Assembly: GCA_964390495.1 (NCBI GenBank)
Contig: CAYMIN010000004.1
Coordinates: forward strand, 115,992-179,991
Origin: UBA11051 sp964390495
Lineage (GTDB): Bacteria; Armatimonadota; Zipacnadia; Zipacnadales; UBA11051
Direction of reading: 5' to 3'
Length of the DNA: 64,000 bases
The first letter of the stretch is position 1, and every line of letters starts with the position of its first letter. The translations under genes and the position numbers were made by a program. The notes under the pieces are model-generated. The model saw only the letters and a list, made by a program, of their open reading frames with translations. It searched no databases and was not told where the DNA came from. Positions 6,927 through 16,389 of the stretch are shown here, piece by piece.

Positions 6927-9842
6927 ATGCGTACTCTGCGTAACACCCTCATTCCAGTCTTGTTTCTGACTATGACCGCAATTGCTGCGGCGCAGGAGTT
7001 GCCGGTGGTGACGGCCCTGAAGGCGCAACAGCCGCTTAGCCTTGACGGTAGCCTCGATGAGCAGGTCTGGCAGCAAGGCGAATGGTATGGCCAGTTCCGC
7101 CTGCTGGGCAAGCCGGAGTTGCAGGCCGAGGCCCAGACGCGCTTCAAGCTCGCCTTCGATGCCGAGAACCTCTACCTCGGCGCGGTGCTCGCCGAGCCGA
7201 ACATGGACCAGCTCAAGGTCACGGCCACCGAACGGGATGGCAAGGTGCACCGCGATGACTGCCTGGAGTTCATGATTGACCCACAAGGCGACCGCACCGA
7301 GTACTTCCACTTCACCCTCAATGCGTTGGGGACCCTGTATGATTCGGAAGTGCGGCAAGGCGGGCAGGTTATGACCAAGGAGTGGGATTGCCCGTGGGAG
7401 GCGGCGGTGACCAAGCAGGAGGCGTCGTGGACCGTGGAGGCGCGAGTGCCGGTGGTATATCTGGGCTTGACCGCCGAATCGGTCGGCGACTGGGCGGTGA
7501 ATGTCGCCCGGGAACGGCAGGCCGGTCAGCAGGAGCTTTCCGCCTTCATCAACACCCTGGGCGGCTTTCACCAGCCCGCCAACTACGCGGTGCTGCGGCT
7601 GCCGGACGCGGACTTCAGCAAGTACCTGTGGGACATCAAATCGCCGTTCGAAGTGAGTGTGCTACCCCGCGACGGCCGGCTTGTCTATCAGGCCAAGACC
7701 CATATCACCAATGAGACGGGGCGGTTCTGGTTCTTCAGCCTGGCGCCGGGGCTGCAGATGGGCAGCCAACACGAGACCGGCCCGCGCGTGCCCCAGGGCC
7801 TGGATGCCGGTCAGGGCCGTGAGATGGTGTTCGCGGTGCCGGTGCCCGCAGCAGGTAAGCAGACGCTGCAAATCCGGCTGCTGGACCGCCGTAACCCCCG
7901 ACGCCTCCTCGCCGTCAAGACGCTGCCGGTCGAACTCAGCTACAGCCCCATCACTATCGTCGTCACCCAGCCGGCGTACCGTAACAGCATCTATGCGACC
8001 CAGAAGCTGAGCGAGATCAGAGCCGAGGTGCATCTGGCGCTGAGGGAAGATGAAGCTGAGGGCGCTGTGGTAACGCCCGTTTTGATGGACAGGACCAAGC
8101 TGGTCAGCAAAGGCGAGGCGGTTGCGGCTGCTGAGAGCGTCGCAGTTGCGGTGCCGATAGAGGACCTCGCGGAGGGCAGCTACCGGCTGGTGGTGACGGT
8201 GGAAAAGGCCGGTGAGGCTCTGTACCGGGAGAGTGTGCCGCTAGCCAAGCTGCCGCCGGCTCCCAACGGGCATGAGTGGCGGCTCGATGAGAACAATATG
8301 CTTTTGCACAACGGGGAGCCGTACCTGATTTACGGGTGGTTCAGCGGTAATGCGGAGGAGCTGGCCGATCCGAGCCTGCCTTATACGGCTACGCAATCCT
8401 ATAACGCGCAGTGGTATGACAGCGAGAAGGTACGGGAGGAGGTCTTCGATCCGGTGGCTGAGGCCGGCGGCTTCATCACCATTTACCCCTATCCTAACAC
8501 CGTCCCACGGCGCATGATGGGCCCGGAGGACTGGCAGCGGCCACTGAATGATGAGGAGAAAACGGCCCTGCGGCAACGCATCGCCGAGCTGAAGGACCAT
8601 CCGGCGGTGTGGGCCTGGTATCTGGCCGACGAGCCGGAACTGACACCGGCCCTGCCGCAGCGGATGCGGGAAATCTATGAGATAATCCGCGATGAAGACC
8701 CCTATCACCCGCAGCTTCTGCTCAATGACACCATCGGCGGGCTCCACAAGTACGCCGGTAGCTCTGACATATTCATTCCCGATCCCTACCCGCTGTTCAT
8801 CGAGGGCGGGGATGCCGCCTCGCCCATCGGCAAGACTTCGAAGTTCATGCAGGCCTGCTATGAGGCCGGCGGCGGCCGCAAGGGCATAATGGTAGTCCCG
8901 CAGGCGTTCAACTACGGCGATTACGGTCGGCTCGGCAACCGCGCTCCCAACTTCACCGAGTTGCGCAATCAGGCCTACCAGGCTATCGCCAACCGCGCGA
9001 CGGGGATTCTGTGGTACAGCCACAGCGCCATGTTCAACTACCCGGCCTGCGAGCTGGGGGTGGCGTGGATCGGGCACGAGCTCATGGACCTGAAGGAGGC
9101 GGTACTGTCGCCGCCGGTCGCGGGCCTGGAGATCGAGGCCGAGCAGCCGGAGGAAGCTCAGGCCTCGCTGCGGCGCGTGGGTGATGACCTGTACCTGTTT
9201 GTCGTCAATACCGCCACCGCTGCCCAGCAGATAACGGTGAAGATGCCGCAGCCGACGCCGGCGGAACTGACGGTGGTGTCTGAGAATCGCGCGGTGCCGG
9301 TCAAGGCCGGCGCGGTGACCGACAGCTTCGCGAAGTATGCCACCCACATCTACACGACGGTCAAGGCGCTGGGCTCGCGGGCGCAGCTAGATGACGCGCT
9401 CGCCGAAATTACCGCCGCCGAACAGGCGATGAGAAAGCCCGGCAACCTCGCCTTCCGAGATTCCGAAGTGGTCGTGGCGGCCTCCAGCTCCCGTGGCAAC
9501 CACGAGATGAAGGTACTGGACGGGGCTGTCAAGGGGCTTGCCTGGTCGGATGACACATACAGGAAGCTGCCCGATTGGCTGAGCCTGACCTGGCCGGAGC
9601 CGCAGACCATCGGCCGGATCGTCATCTATACCGGCAGCATCGCCGACCTCAAGCTGCAGGTGCCGGACGAGAACGCCGCAGACGGATGGCGTACCCTCGC
9701 CGAGGCGCAAGAGCTAAATCAGCCCAGCGTGGAACTGCAGTTCGAACCGATACCGCTGAAGAGCTTCCGCATTCTCAGCACCAAACTGCGCGACGATGCG
9801 AAGTTCTCGATCATCTATGAGGTGGAAGCCTATGCGAAATAG
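6927..9842 (+). CDS. Secreted CBM9-like / TIM-barrel glycoside hydrolase-like protein
   Basis: A 971-residue exported protein. Residues 1-22 form a signal peptide ending near AIAAAQE. Residues about 25-235 look like a CBM9/DOMON-type carbohydrate-binding domain ('LSLDGSLDEQVWQQ', 'DDCLEFMIDPQGD', 'EARVPVVYLGL'). A middle beta-rich part leads to a TIM-barrel-like region (about 455-760). Glu569 in 'WYLADEPELTP' sits where glycoside hydrolases of clan A-type place an acid/base. The C-terminal 150 residues resemble a discoidin-like beta-sandwich ('LPDWLSLTWPEPQTIGRIVIY'). Its stop overlaps the next gene by 11 bp, so the two are probably co-expressed. Likely role: hydrolysis of an external polysaccharide; specificity unknown. 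Confidence 0.75.
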   Translation: MRTLRNTLIPVLFLTMTAIAAAQELPVVTALKAQQPLSLDGSLDEQVWQQGEWYGQFRLLGKPELQAEAQTRFKLAFDAENLYLGAVLAEPNMDQLKVTATERDGKVHRDDCLEFMIDPQGDRTEYFHFTLNALGTLYDSEVRQGGQVMTKEWDCPWEAAVTKQEASWTVEARVPVVYLGLTAESVGDWAVNVARERQAGQQELSAFINTLGGFHQPANYAVLRLPDADFSKYLWDIKSPFEVSVLPRDGRLVYQAKTHITNETGRFWFFSLAPGLQMGSQHETGPRVPQGLDAGQGREMVFAVPVPAAGKQTLQIRLLDRRNPRRLLAVKTLPVELSYSPITIVVTQPAYRNSIYATQKLSEIRAEVHLALREDEAEGAVVTPVLMDRTKLVSKGEAVAAAESVAVAVPIEDLAEGSYRLVVTVEKAGEALYRESVPLAKLPPAPNGHEWRLDENNMLLHNGEPYLIYGWFSGNAEELADPSLPYTATQSYNAQWYDSEKVREEVFDPVAEAGGFITIYPYPNTVPRRMMGPEDWQRPLNDEEKTALRQRIAELKDHPAVWAWYLADEPELTPALPQRMREIYEIIRDEDPYHPQLLLNDTIGGLHKYAGSSDIFIPDPYPLFIEGGDAASPIGKTSKFMQACYEAGGGRKGIMVVPQAFNYGDYGRLGNRAPNFTELRNQAYQAIANRATGILWYSHSAMFNYPACELGVAWIGHELMDLKEAVLSPPVAGLEIEAEQPEEAQASLRRVGDDLYLFVVNTATAAQQITVKMPQPTPAELTVVSENRAVPVKAGAVTDSFAKYATHIYTTVKALGSRAQLDDALAEITAAEQAMRKPGNLAFRDSEVVVAASSSRGNHEMKVLDGAVKGLAWSDDTYRKLPDWLSLTWPEPQTIGRIVIYTGSIADLKLQVPDENAADGWRTLAEAQELNQPSVELQFEPIPLKSFRILSTKLRDDAKFSIIYEVEAYAK

Positions 9843-10566
9843 CCTGATAGGGAGTGTGGTCCTGGTCGCAGTGATTGCCGGCGTGTGCTGCGCCCAAGAG
9901 GCGCCGGCTCCGCTGGCGCACTGGAAGATGGATGGAGTCGCCGAGGGCAAAGTGGCTGATGCCACGGGCAACGGCCATGATGCGGTGCTGGGACCGGAAG
10001 GGGTGGCACTGGCCGTAGTTGACAGCCCGTGCGGTAAGGCGCTGGCCTTCGACGGCAAACAGTCAGGCGCCTATCTGCAGATCGAGAAATGGGAGGATTT
10101 GGACAATCTGCAGCAGCTCACCGTCATGGCGTGGATCAAGCCGGCTGAGAGGAGTATGGCCTGCGAGATCCTCTGCGGCAAGGGGGATAAGTCCGGGGAC
10201 CCGCCGTGGCCCGGCTGGCGATTCCGCTACGGCTGGGCGATGGTGTCCTTTGCGCTGGGCGGGCCGGGCGAGCAACACGGGCAAGTCTCTACGCCCGCGT
10301 TCTCAGTGCCGGTCGGTTACTTCAGTCACGTGGCGGCGACCTATGACGGGCAGAAGTTGCGCCTGTACGTCAACTGTGTGCTGATGGCCGAGGCGGAGGC
10401 TCCAGCGCAACTGGCCCCCAGCAAACGGGCCTACATCATTGCCAACTATCTCGGCCGCAAGGACGCCTATCCATTCCACGGCGTACTCGACGAATTGAAG
10501 GTATTCGACCGGGCGCTGAGCGAGGAGGAGATCTTCGCCCAGGCCAGTAGCGACATGCCGCAGTGA
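9832..10566 (+). CDS. Secreted LamG-like (concanavalin A-fold) protein
   Basis: A 244-residue protein with signal peptide (MRNSLIGSVVLVAVIAGVCC, possibly a lipoprotein signal because of VCCAQ) followed by one LamG/pentraxin-like jelly-roll domain. Typical features are 'LAHWKMDGVAEGKVADATG' near the start, 'TVMAWIKPAE', 'FSHVAATYDGQKLRLYVN' and the closing 'FHGVLDELKVFDRALSEEEI'. Such domains bind carbohydrates or surface ligands. The ATG at 9832 overlaps the preceding stop by 11 bp and follows GAGGTGG, supporting translational coupling to the CBM9/TIM-barrel gene. No catalytic residues are seen, so a binding or accessory role is most likely. Confidence 0.8.
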   Translation: MRNSLIGSVVLVAVIAGVCCAQEAPAPLAHWKMDGVAEGKVADATGNGHDAVLGPEGVALAVVDSPCGKALAFDGKQSGAYLQIEKWEDLDNLQQLTVMAWIKPAERSMACEILCGKGDKSGDPPWPGWRFRYGWAMVSFALGGPGEQHGQVSTPAFSVPVGYFSHVAATYDGQKLRLYVNCVLMAEAEAPAQLAPSKRAYIIANYLGRKDAYPFHGVLDELKVFDRALSEEEIFAQASSDMPQ

Positions 10567-10616
10567 CCTCGGCTAGTGTGCCGATTGCGTCGCAGTCTTG
10601 TTGGCACCGGATGCGA

Positions 10617-13600
10617 CTAGGGCTGAGAGACGACCAATTCGGCCTGTGAAGTAGTATCGGCTACGACCACATTGTCCCGCCGGCGCTCGACGTAAACGCG
10701 ATGGGGGATCATCCATTCGGCGCCTGCGTCGAAGTTGTAGAGGTAGCCCTTGGAGTAGTCGGCGCGGTCCACGAACTCGCGGATGAAGCAGACCTCGCCG
10801 CAGTCAATCCTATAGAGCTCGCCGTCTTGCTCGATCGCCTCGATGGTATAGACGGCGTTGCGCTGGCGGTCGTTTTGGATGATAATCTCCGCGCCCCGCA
10901 GCGTGTCATCGGTCGGCAGTGGTGTGTCCACCCAGATATGGCCGTGCCCCTGCATGTCCTTGTCCATCTTGACGATGGTGCCCCGGTAGCCGGCCGCCGG
11001 CAGTGTGACTGTGAAGTCGCCCATCTCCACGCGTGAACTGCGGATCAGCCAGGCCTGCTCGACAATACCGTCGCGAGTGCGTAGCGCGATGAGGCGCCCG
11101 CAGAAGGAGATGCCGTCGGCGGCGCGATAGGTCGTAGCCTCGTCAGGTGCGTTCAGCAGGTAATCCACCATGCCATCGGCCAGTTCGATCCTAACGGCTA
11201 CCGCGTCGAGGCCTGAGGGGGGCTGATCGGCAGCCGGCTCTGAGGGTGCCGGGGTGACCGCGAGCCGGGTCACCTGCTTGATCAACGGCTCGCGCTGATA
11301 CGGCTCGAGCAACGCCACACAGGTGGAGGCCAGCCCGTCATCGCCGGCCCGATGGCCGAGCAGGTAGCGGAGCTTCTCGGGCGCACCAGCCTTGTTGGAG
11401 GGCGGATAGCCGTCGGCCAGGGCGACATCGTCATATTGCGTCAGGCAGTGGTAGCGCAGGTGCACGTCGTCCTCGGCTTGCAGGGCGCGGTACCCGGGCT
11501 GGGCGGCATAATCGAGCATGAAACCGGGGCCGGGCTGCCGGTCGCGCTCGACGTTGTTGAGCCACGCATAGCCGGTGCGCGGGCCTTTCCACGGCGAGTC
11601 CTGCCACTCCACCTCAGGCCCGGCATAGCTGCCGCCCTCCTGGTTGATGAGGCTGAGGCTCTCGCTGACTACCTCCCCCGGCGGGCCGTGGAAGCTCATA
11701 AGGTGGTCCTGGCCGCCGGCGACTCTGAAGACATCAAGGCAGTACGCCTGCCCCGGCCCCACCTTCATCATCGCCATGGTACGGCTATAGACTGTGGCGA
11801 TGTCGGGATAGACCTCGGGGCTGTCCACGCAGAAGCCGCCGAAGTCGGGGAACTGGGCGAAGAACTGGGGATGGCCGACCCAGTTGCTGCTCTGGCCGGT
11901 CTCGTTCACCAGCACCGTATTATGCGAGATCGTGTGGTCGGTCCATTGCCTGAGTTTCGGCCAGGCGCCGGTGCAGAACTCCGGATAGCCGAGGTCGGGG
12001 CTAAGCGAGAAGCCGAAGGCGCTGAGGCCGAAATTGAGCCGGTCACGGTGACCATGGCCGAAGTTGCGCCCGTAGTACATCCACAGTCCGTGGCCGGTGT
12101 TGGGCGGGCCGAACTCGACACTCACCAGCCCGTAGCCGGAGAGGTTCTCACCGGCTATCTCAGCCACGGTACCATGCTGCTCGGCGATACGGGCGATGGC
12201 CTTCTCGATCCAGTCGGGGTCTTCAGCGAAAATGTCACGCCCCAGGCCCTGGTAACGGCCTTTGCTAGCGCGGACAGCCATCAGAGCTAGCTGGGGGTCC
12301 TTGAGGTACCGATAGCCTCTAACCAGGAACTCGGGACTGGCGCAGATGAGGCTTCGCGAGCCGCAGGAGCCGCAATCGCCGATATTGGGCGTAAAGGCTG
12401 CCAGTACGCCCAGTCGCCAGCCGGCAGTGATGGTCTGTTTGAACTGGGGGAAGTCGCGGTAGATGTCATGCTTGGTGTAGGCCGCATATTCGGCCAGGTC
12501 ATCAGCGGCTCGGCCGAGCGCCGCGGCCCAGCCCAGCGAATAGCCCGGTGAGCCTTCGGCACCCACGCCGTCGCGGTCAATGCTGCCGACAATCAGCGCC
12601 GGGATGTGCCCACCGTTGCTGTCCCCCATGCGGCCTTCGTGAAAGCACCAGTCTATCCACTCCTCTGATTTGGGCATGCGATTGAGGGCCATGGCGCATT
12701 TGATGATAGCCGACTGATAGCCGCCCTCGTTGCAGCGGGCTTTCTTGGGGTTATGGATCGCCTTGACGCCTGCTTCGATTACGTTGGTCTCGATGTTAGC
12801 AACCAATTGCTGATAGGAGCCTTTGGGCGTAGGCAGAGCGTACTGTTCGGCCTGCTTGGCGAGGAAGACATACAACTCCGGCTGGTCGTAGAGGCCGGAT
12901 TTGATCATGTCGTAGGCGCTGGCGAAGAGGCCGATCGTGCCATCGGCTTCCCAGATAGCGCCCTCGATCTTGCCGTCCTTGCGCCCGCCATCGGAATGGT
13001 ACCAGCCAAGCTTGCCGTAGGCGCTCCAATCCATATCGGGATAGACATCACCGATGCGGTCGAGCATAATGCCGGCCTTGTGCGCGTAGCGGGGATCGCC
13101 GGTGTACAGATAAGCCGTGGCCAGCGCCGTCAGCCCGCGCTTGATTTCGCGCCATAACTGCCACCCGTAATAGCCGATGAAACGGTACTCGATGCCCTGG
13201 TCATCGGTCCAGCCCCAGCCGTCATCAACACCGTATTTGTGCAAGGGGTCGCTGGGGTCGGGGTGCTCTGCGTTGAACAGCAGGCTCTTGTCGGCCTGCT
13301 CGGGGTTGAAACAGCCGGTCTCATCAATGCCGCTGCGGTAGTACTTGCCGAAATCGTTCTTAGGGAAAACCGCCTGGCAGCTTGGACACACGAGCTTCCA
13401 GGGGTTGTTCCAGATGTCAACACCGTAGGAATAATTGCCGAACTTCATCAGCTTGTCGCCACATACGGGACAGACGTGGAGGTTGACCGGAGGGTTGCCG
13501 CCGGCGGCACTGGTCATGGTAGTGTCAATGCAGCGGGGCAGGTTCTGGCCGGGAATCATCGCCCACAGCTCGTCATCAGACAACTCGACCCAACGTCTGG

Positions 13601-13787
13601 CGGCAGCAACCGCCTTGTCGCTCTCCGCTTTGGCCCAATCATAGCTGGCGACATTGGTGCGGAGGTTGGCGATGCGCTGTTTCGTGTACTTGCCACCGTA
13701 CTCGGGGCCGGGCTGAGCGGCAGCCGGCACCGCCAGGAAGAGAACCCCTACAACGGTCAAGAGCAGGTCTGAATTCATGCCTGACAA
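10617..13787 (-). CDS. Secreted heparinase II/III-like protein with zinc ribbon
   Basis: A 1056-residue exported protein (signal peptide about 1-24). Near the N-terminus four cysteines form a zinc-ribbon-like pair, C106-x2-C109 and C134-x2-C137. An alpha-helical toroid (about 190-520) precedes the heparinase II/III beta-sandwich, marked by 'GHGHRDRLNF' (His578, His580) and 'TISHNTVLVNE'. The last 200 residues form an additional beta domain also found in the 1202-residue protein at 27984. The family contains polysaccharide lyases acting on uronic-acid glycans by beta-elimination. It lies downstream of the epimerase gene on the same strand (55 bp gap). Substrate unknown. Confidence 0.85.
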   Translation of the reverse strand: MSGMNSDLLLTVVGVLFLAVPAAAQPGPEYGGKYTKQRIANLRTNVASYDWAKAESDKAVAAARRWVELSDDELWAMIPGQNLPRCIDTTMTSAAGGNPPVNLHVCPVCGDKLMKFGNYSYGVDIWNNPWKLVCPSCQAVFPKNDFGKYYRSGIDETGCFNPEQADKSLLFNAEHPDPSDPLHKYGVDDGWGWTDDQGIEYRFIGYYGWQLWREIKRGLTALATAYLYTGDPRYAHKAGIMLDRIGDVYPDMDWSAYGKLGWYHSDGGRKDGKIEGAIWEADGTIGLFASAYDMIKSGLYDQPELYVFLAKQAEQYALPTPKGSYQQLVANIETNVIEAGVKAIHNPKKARCNEGGYQSAIIKCAMALNRMPKSEEWIDWCFHEGRMGDSNGGHIPALIVGSIDRDGVGAEGSPGYSLGWAAALGRAADDLAEYAAYTKHDIYRDFPQFKQTITAGWRLGVLAAFTPNIGDCGSCGSRSLICASPEFLVRGYRYLKDPQLALMAVRASKGRYQGLGRDIFAEDPDWIEKAIARIAEQHGTVAEIAGENLSGYGLVSVEFGPPNTGHGLWMYYGRNFGHGHRDRLNFGLSAFGFSLSPDLGYPEFCTGAWPKLRQWTDHTISHNTVLVNETGQSSNWVGHPQFFAQFPDFGGFCVDSPEVYPDIATVYSRTMAMMKVGPGQAYCLDVFRVAGGQDHLMSFHGPPGEVVSESLSLINQEGGSYAGPEVEWQDSPWKGPRTGYAWLNNVERDRQPGPGFMLDYAAQPGYRALQAEDDVHLRYHCLTQYDDVALADGYPPSNKAGAPEKLRYLLGHRAGDDGLASTCVALLEPYQREPLIKQVTRLAVTPAPSEPAADQPPSGLDAVAVRIELADGMVDYLLNAPDEATTYRAADGISFCGRLIALRTRDGIVEQAWLIRSSRVEMGDFTVTLPAAGYRGTIVKMDKDMQGHGHIWVDTPLPTDDTLRGAEIIIQNDRQRNAVYTIEAIEQDGELYRIDCGEVCFIREFVDRADYSKGYLYNFDAGAEWMIPHRVYVERRRDNVVVADTTSQAELVVSQP

Positions 13788-13842
13788 CTCCTGGAAGGTC
13801 CGTTATGCGTGCAATTTGGGGAAAGGGGATTCCCGGCGCCGG

Positions 13843-14880
13843 TCACATGAAGCGCTTGATAAGCCCCAGAATGCCCTGTTTCCAGGCGACGCGGTGAGTA
13901 ACGCCCTCGGCACCGGCCAGCTCGTGCTTGTGGTCCAGGTACCACTGGTAGGAGCGGATTAGGGCTTCGGCGTTGCTGTATTGGGGCTGCCAGCCGAGAG
14001 CTGCCTGGGCCTTCTCCGAGGAGACGAACGAATCTTTGTCGGCGGTGCCATAGACCCACCTGTAAAGCGGCGAGATGCGCAGCCGCCAGGCGATCCCCAG
14101 TATCGGCTTGACCAGCCATGACTTCGTCGCCATGACGCGCGCGCCGGTGGCGGCGTACTCGCACATCGCCCCGACATCCGCCACCACCGTCCCGAACTCC
14201 GTGGCCCCGACGTTGAAGACGTCGTTGACCTTCGCTTCGGGCAGTGTCAGCATCAGGTAGATGGCACTGACCAGGTCCTCGACTTCGAGAAGTTGGTAGC
14301 GGTTGGTGCCATCGCCGATTACCGGAATCTTGCAGCCGCTTTCGACCCAGTCGTAAAGGATCTGGAAGACGCCCATGCGGCCCGTGCCGATGAAGGTCTT
14401 GGGGCGGACAATCGGCAGGCACAGGCCTCTTTCGCGATACTGCTGACAGAGCTTCTCCGCCTCAATCTTGGCCTCACCGTAGCAGCCCACGCCGACCAGA
14501 GGGTCATCTTCATAGATCGGGTGCTTCTCAGGGACGCCATAGACCGCCGTCGAGGAGACATAGACTACTCGCCTGATGCCATTGTGGATCGCGGCCTGAA
14601 GTACCGAGCGCGTGCCGTCAACGCTGGTGCTGAAGATGTCCTTTTTCTTCCACAGGGGCAGGGCCGCGGCAGCGTGCACCACCAGCTCCACGCCGGCCAG
14701 CAACTCCTGCATAGCCTTAGCGTTGCGGACATCTGCCTGGGCGTAGGTGACGTTTTGGGGATATTCAGACGGGTCCAGGGGCGCGACATCAAGGACCTTG
14801 ATTTCGTCAAAGCGGTCGGCCAGTTGATTGCACAGGTGAAAACCTAGAAATCCCGCGCCGCCGGTGACGGCAAGCTTCAT
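13843..14880 (-). CDS. NAD-dependent epimerase/dehydratase (extended SDR)
   Basis: A 345-residue extended short-chain dehydrogenase. The Rossmann motif 'VTGGAGFLGFHL' is at residues 5-16, the catalytic region has 'VSSTAVYG' followed by 'YGEAK' (YxxxK), and 'RPKTFIGTGRMG' fits the substrate side. Such enzymes epimerise, dehydrate or reduce nucleotide sugars or related metabolites in the cytoplasm. It heads a minus-strand pair with the heparinase-like gene and has a candidate promoter at 14946-14975. The start MKLAVTGG is well placed for the fold. It could also be a sterol- or dihydroflavonol-type reductase; the substrate cannot be assigned. Confidence 0.85.
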   Translation of the reverse strand: MKLAVTGGAGFLGFHLCNQLADRFDEIKVLDVAPLDPSEYPQNVTYAQADVRNAKAMQELLAGVELVVHAAAALPLWKKKDIFSTSVDGTRSVLQAAIHNGIRRVVYVSSTAVYGVPEKHPIYEDDPLVGVGCYGEAKIEAEKLCQQYRERGLCLPIVRPKTFIGTGRMGVFQILYDWVESGCKIPVIGDGTNRYQLLEVEDLVSAIYLMLTLPEAKVNDVFNVGATEFGTVVADVGAMCEYAATGARVMATKSWLVKPILGIAWRLRISPLYRWVYGTADKDSFVSSEKAQAALGWQPQYSNAEALIRSYQWYLDHKHELAGAEGVTHRVAWKQGILGLIKRFM

Positions 14881-14945
14881 TTAGTGCTTCCTCCGGTGTC
14901 CGGTTCCGGGTCGAACACAGTACTTGAGCGGGGCTGCGCCGCTGT

Positions 14946-14975
14946 ATTATACAGGATTGGGGACTGGTGTGACAG
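14946..14975 (-). promoter_or_regulatory. Candidate promoter for the epimerase gene
   Basis: On the minus strand CTGTCA (14975-14970) is followed by 18 nt and a perfect TATAAT (14951-14946). The -35 matches four of six bases. The predicted start is near 14939, with a leader of about 60 nt. Confidence 0.5.
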
Positions 14976-15040
14976 CACAACATGGTGAGTCAAACAGGAT
15001 GCCCGACCCGAGCGGCTAGGAGCAGCCGTGCCGCCCCGGA

Positions 15041-16204
15041 TCAGTAGCGGCCCGCCTCGGCGATCACCTCGTGCAGCACCAGTAGATTCTCCGGCGGGAC
15101 CCTCGGTGCCACCGAGCAGGCGCTGCTGAGGATATAGCCGCCGCCCGCCTTGGCCGCCTCCAGCTTTCTCCCGGCATCCTCGCGGACCGCGTCAACACTC
15201 CCCTGGAGCAGCACATTGACCGGGTCAATATTGCCCTTGAGGAAGAGCCGGTCGCCGACCTGCTGTTTGGCATCGGCCAGCTCGGTATTGCCCAACGGCG
15301 GCGGGTCCATGGTGTCAATGCCGTCAATACCGGTGGCGGCCATCAGTTCCAGACGGTCGCCGATCGCCCCACAGGTGTGGGTATATACCTTGGCCGGTGT
15401 CTGCTTGACCGCAGCGGCGACCTGGCGCTCGTAAGGCAGCACAAACTCCTGGTACATGGCTCTGGAGATGAAGCCGCCACCGGCAAAGGCGCTGGAGATG
15501 AGCACGGCATCCACACCGCGGGCGGCCTGCTTCTTCGCCAGCGCGCAGGTGCCCTCGGTATAGGCCTGCAGGATCGCGTGGCACTGGTCAGGAGCCTGGA
15601 TAAGCCCGATCAGGGCGCTCTCGTAGCCGGCGCGCTCCAGCAGTTGCGTAAAAGGCGAGAAGACCTCGCTGTGTACGCTGAGCCGGTCGCCGACCGCCGC
15701 CAGCACGCCGTCAATGATCGCGAACATGTGCTCAGGGAATAGCTCCTCGCCGCGCCATTGATACGGCTTCAGATCGTAGTAAAACGGCGGCGTCTTCAGC
15801 CCGCCCAGAGTGTGAGGGTCCTCGTAGAACAGAAGCTGCGGACCAATATCGCCAATGTCCATCTTCGGGGCTTCAACGTGAACGGCCAGATCATCGTAGG
15901 GGCAGACGCACCTGCCGCCATCGGTATAGTGGATGACTTCGGCATCAGGGGTCTGCTCGATACGGTCCACGTAATCGCCGGCCCGGGGATCGCGGCCGGG
16001 CAGGTTGATCAGGATGCCGTCGAAGTGATAGCGCTCCGCCAACCGCATGAAGGCGTCAATAATCAAGTCATTGCGTATCCAGTACTGTGCCGGGTCAAGG
16101 TCGAGATTCACCAGATAGTGGCCCATGCTTAACTGACACATCACGGGCACCCGATCCGGCTCCTGCAGGTTCATCGCAGCAACGACACGTTCGCGGGAGG
16201 TCAT
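15041..16204 (-). CDS. URO-D-like methyltransferase with zinc HxC motif
   Basis: A 387-residue member of the uroporphyrinogen decarboxylase superfamily. 'VYTHTCGAIGD' (His276, Cys278) and 'SSACSVAPRVPPENL' (Cys363) give the HxC...C zinc set used by the MtaA/MtbA/CmuA-type methylcobamide:thiol methyltransferases, rather than the classical heme enzyme residues. That points to corrinoid-linked methyl transfer, by family knowledge; no corrinoid protein gene is nearby. I place the start at ATG 16204 (MTSRERVVAA) because GAGGCGGG precedes it; an in-frame ATG at 16258 would add 18 residues but has a poor ribosome site. It is divergent from the UxaC-like gene at 16390. Confidence 0.8.
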   Translation of the reverse strand: MTSRERVVAAMNLQEPDRVPVMCQLSMGHYLVNLDLDPAQYWIRNDLIIDAFMRLAERYHFDGILINLPGRDPRAGDYVDRIEQTPDAEVIHYTDGGRCVCPYDDLAVHVEAPKMDIGDIGPQLLFYEDPHTLGGLKTPPFYYDLKPYQWRGEELFPEHMFAIIDGVLAAVGDRLSVHSEVFSPFTQLLERAGYESALIGLIQAPDQCHAILQAYTEGTCALAKKQAARGVDAVLISSAFAGGGFISRAMYQEFVLPYERQVAAAVKQTPAKVYTHTCGAIGDRLELMAATGIDGIDTMDPPPLGNTELADAKQQVGDRLFLKGNIDPVNVLLQGSVDAVREDAGRKLEAAKAGGGYILSSACSVAPRVPPENLLVLHEVIAEAGRY

Positions 16205-16389
16205 GTTACCCGCCTCATATTGATGATAGGTGCGGGAGGTGTTGAGGAATGTTTCCATAACGCATCGGCCAAGTCCTTTTTCGTACTCTAGCCGGATGCC
16301 AGGAAAGATTCTGCTGAGGCTTTGGCGAATAGGTAGGCAGCGAAACTGAAGTATGAAAGCCGCAGTGAAGGTTAGTAAGGAGGACAGCG

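Noticed and set aside
8241..9347. 368-codon open frame on the minus strand over the CBM9/TIM-barrel gene
   Set aside because: Antisense to a convincing secreted protein, Arg/Leu/Gly-rich with no motif.
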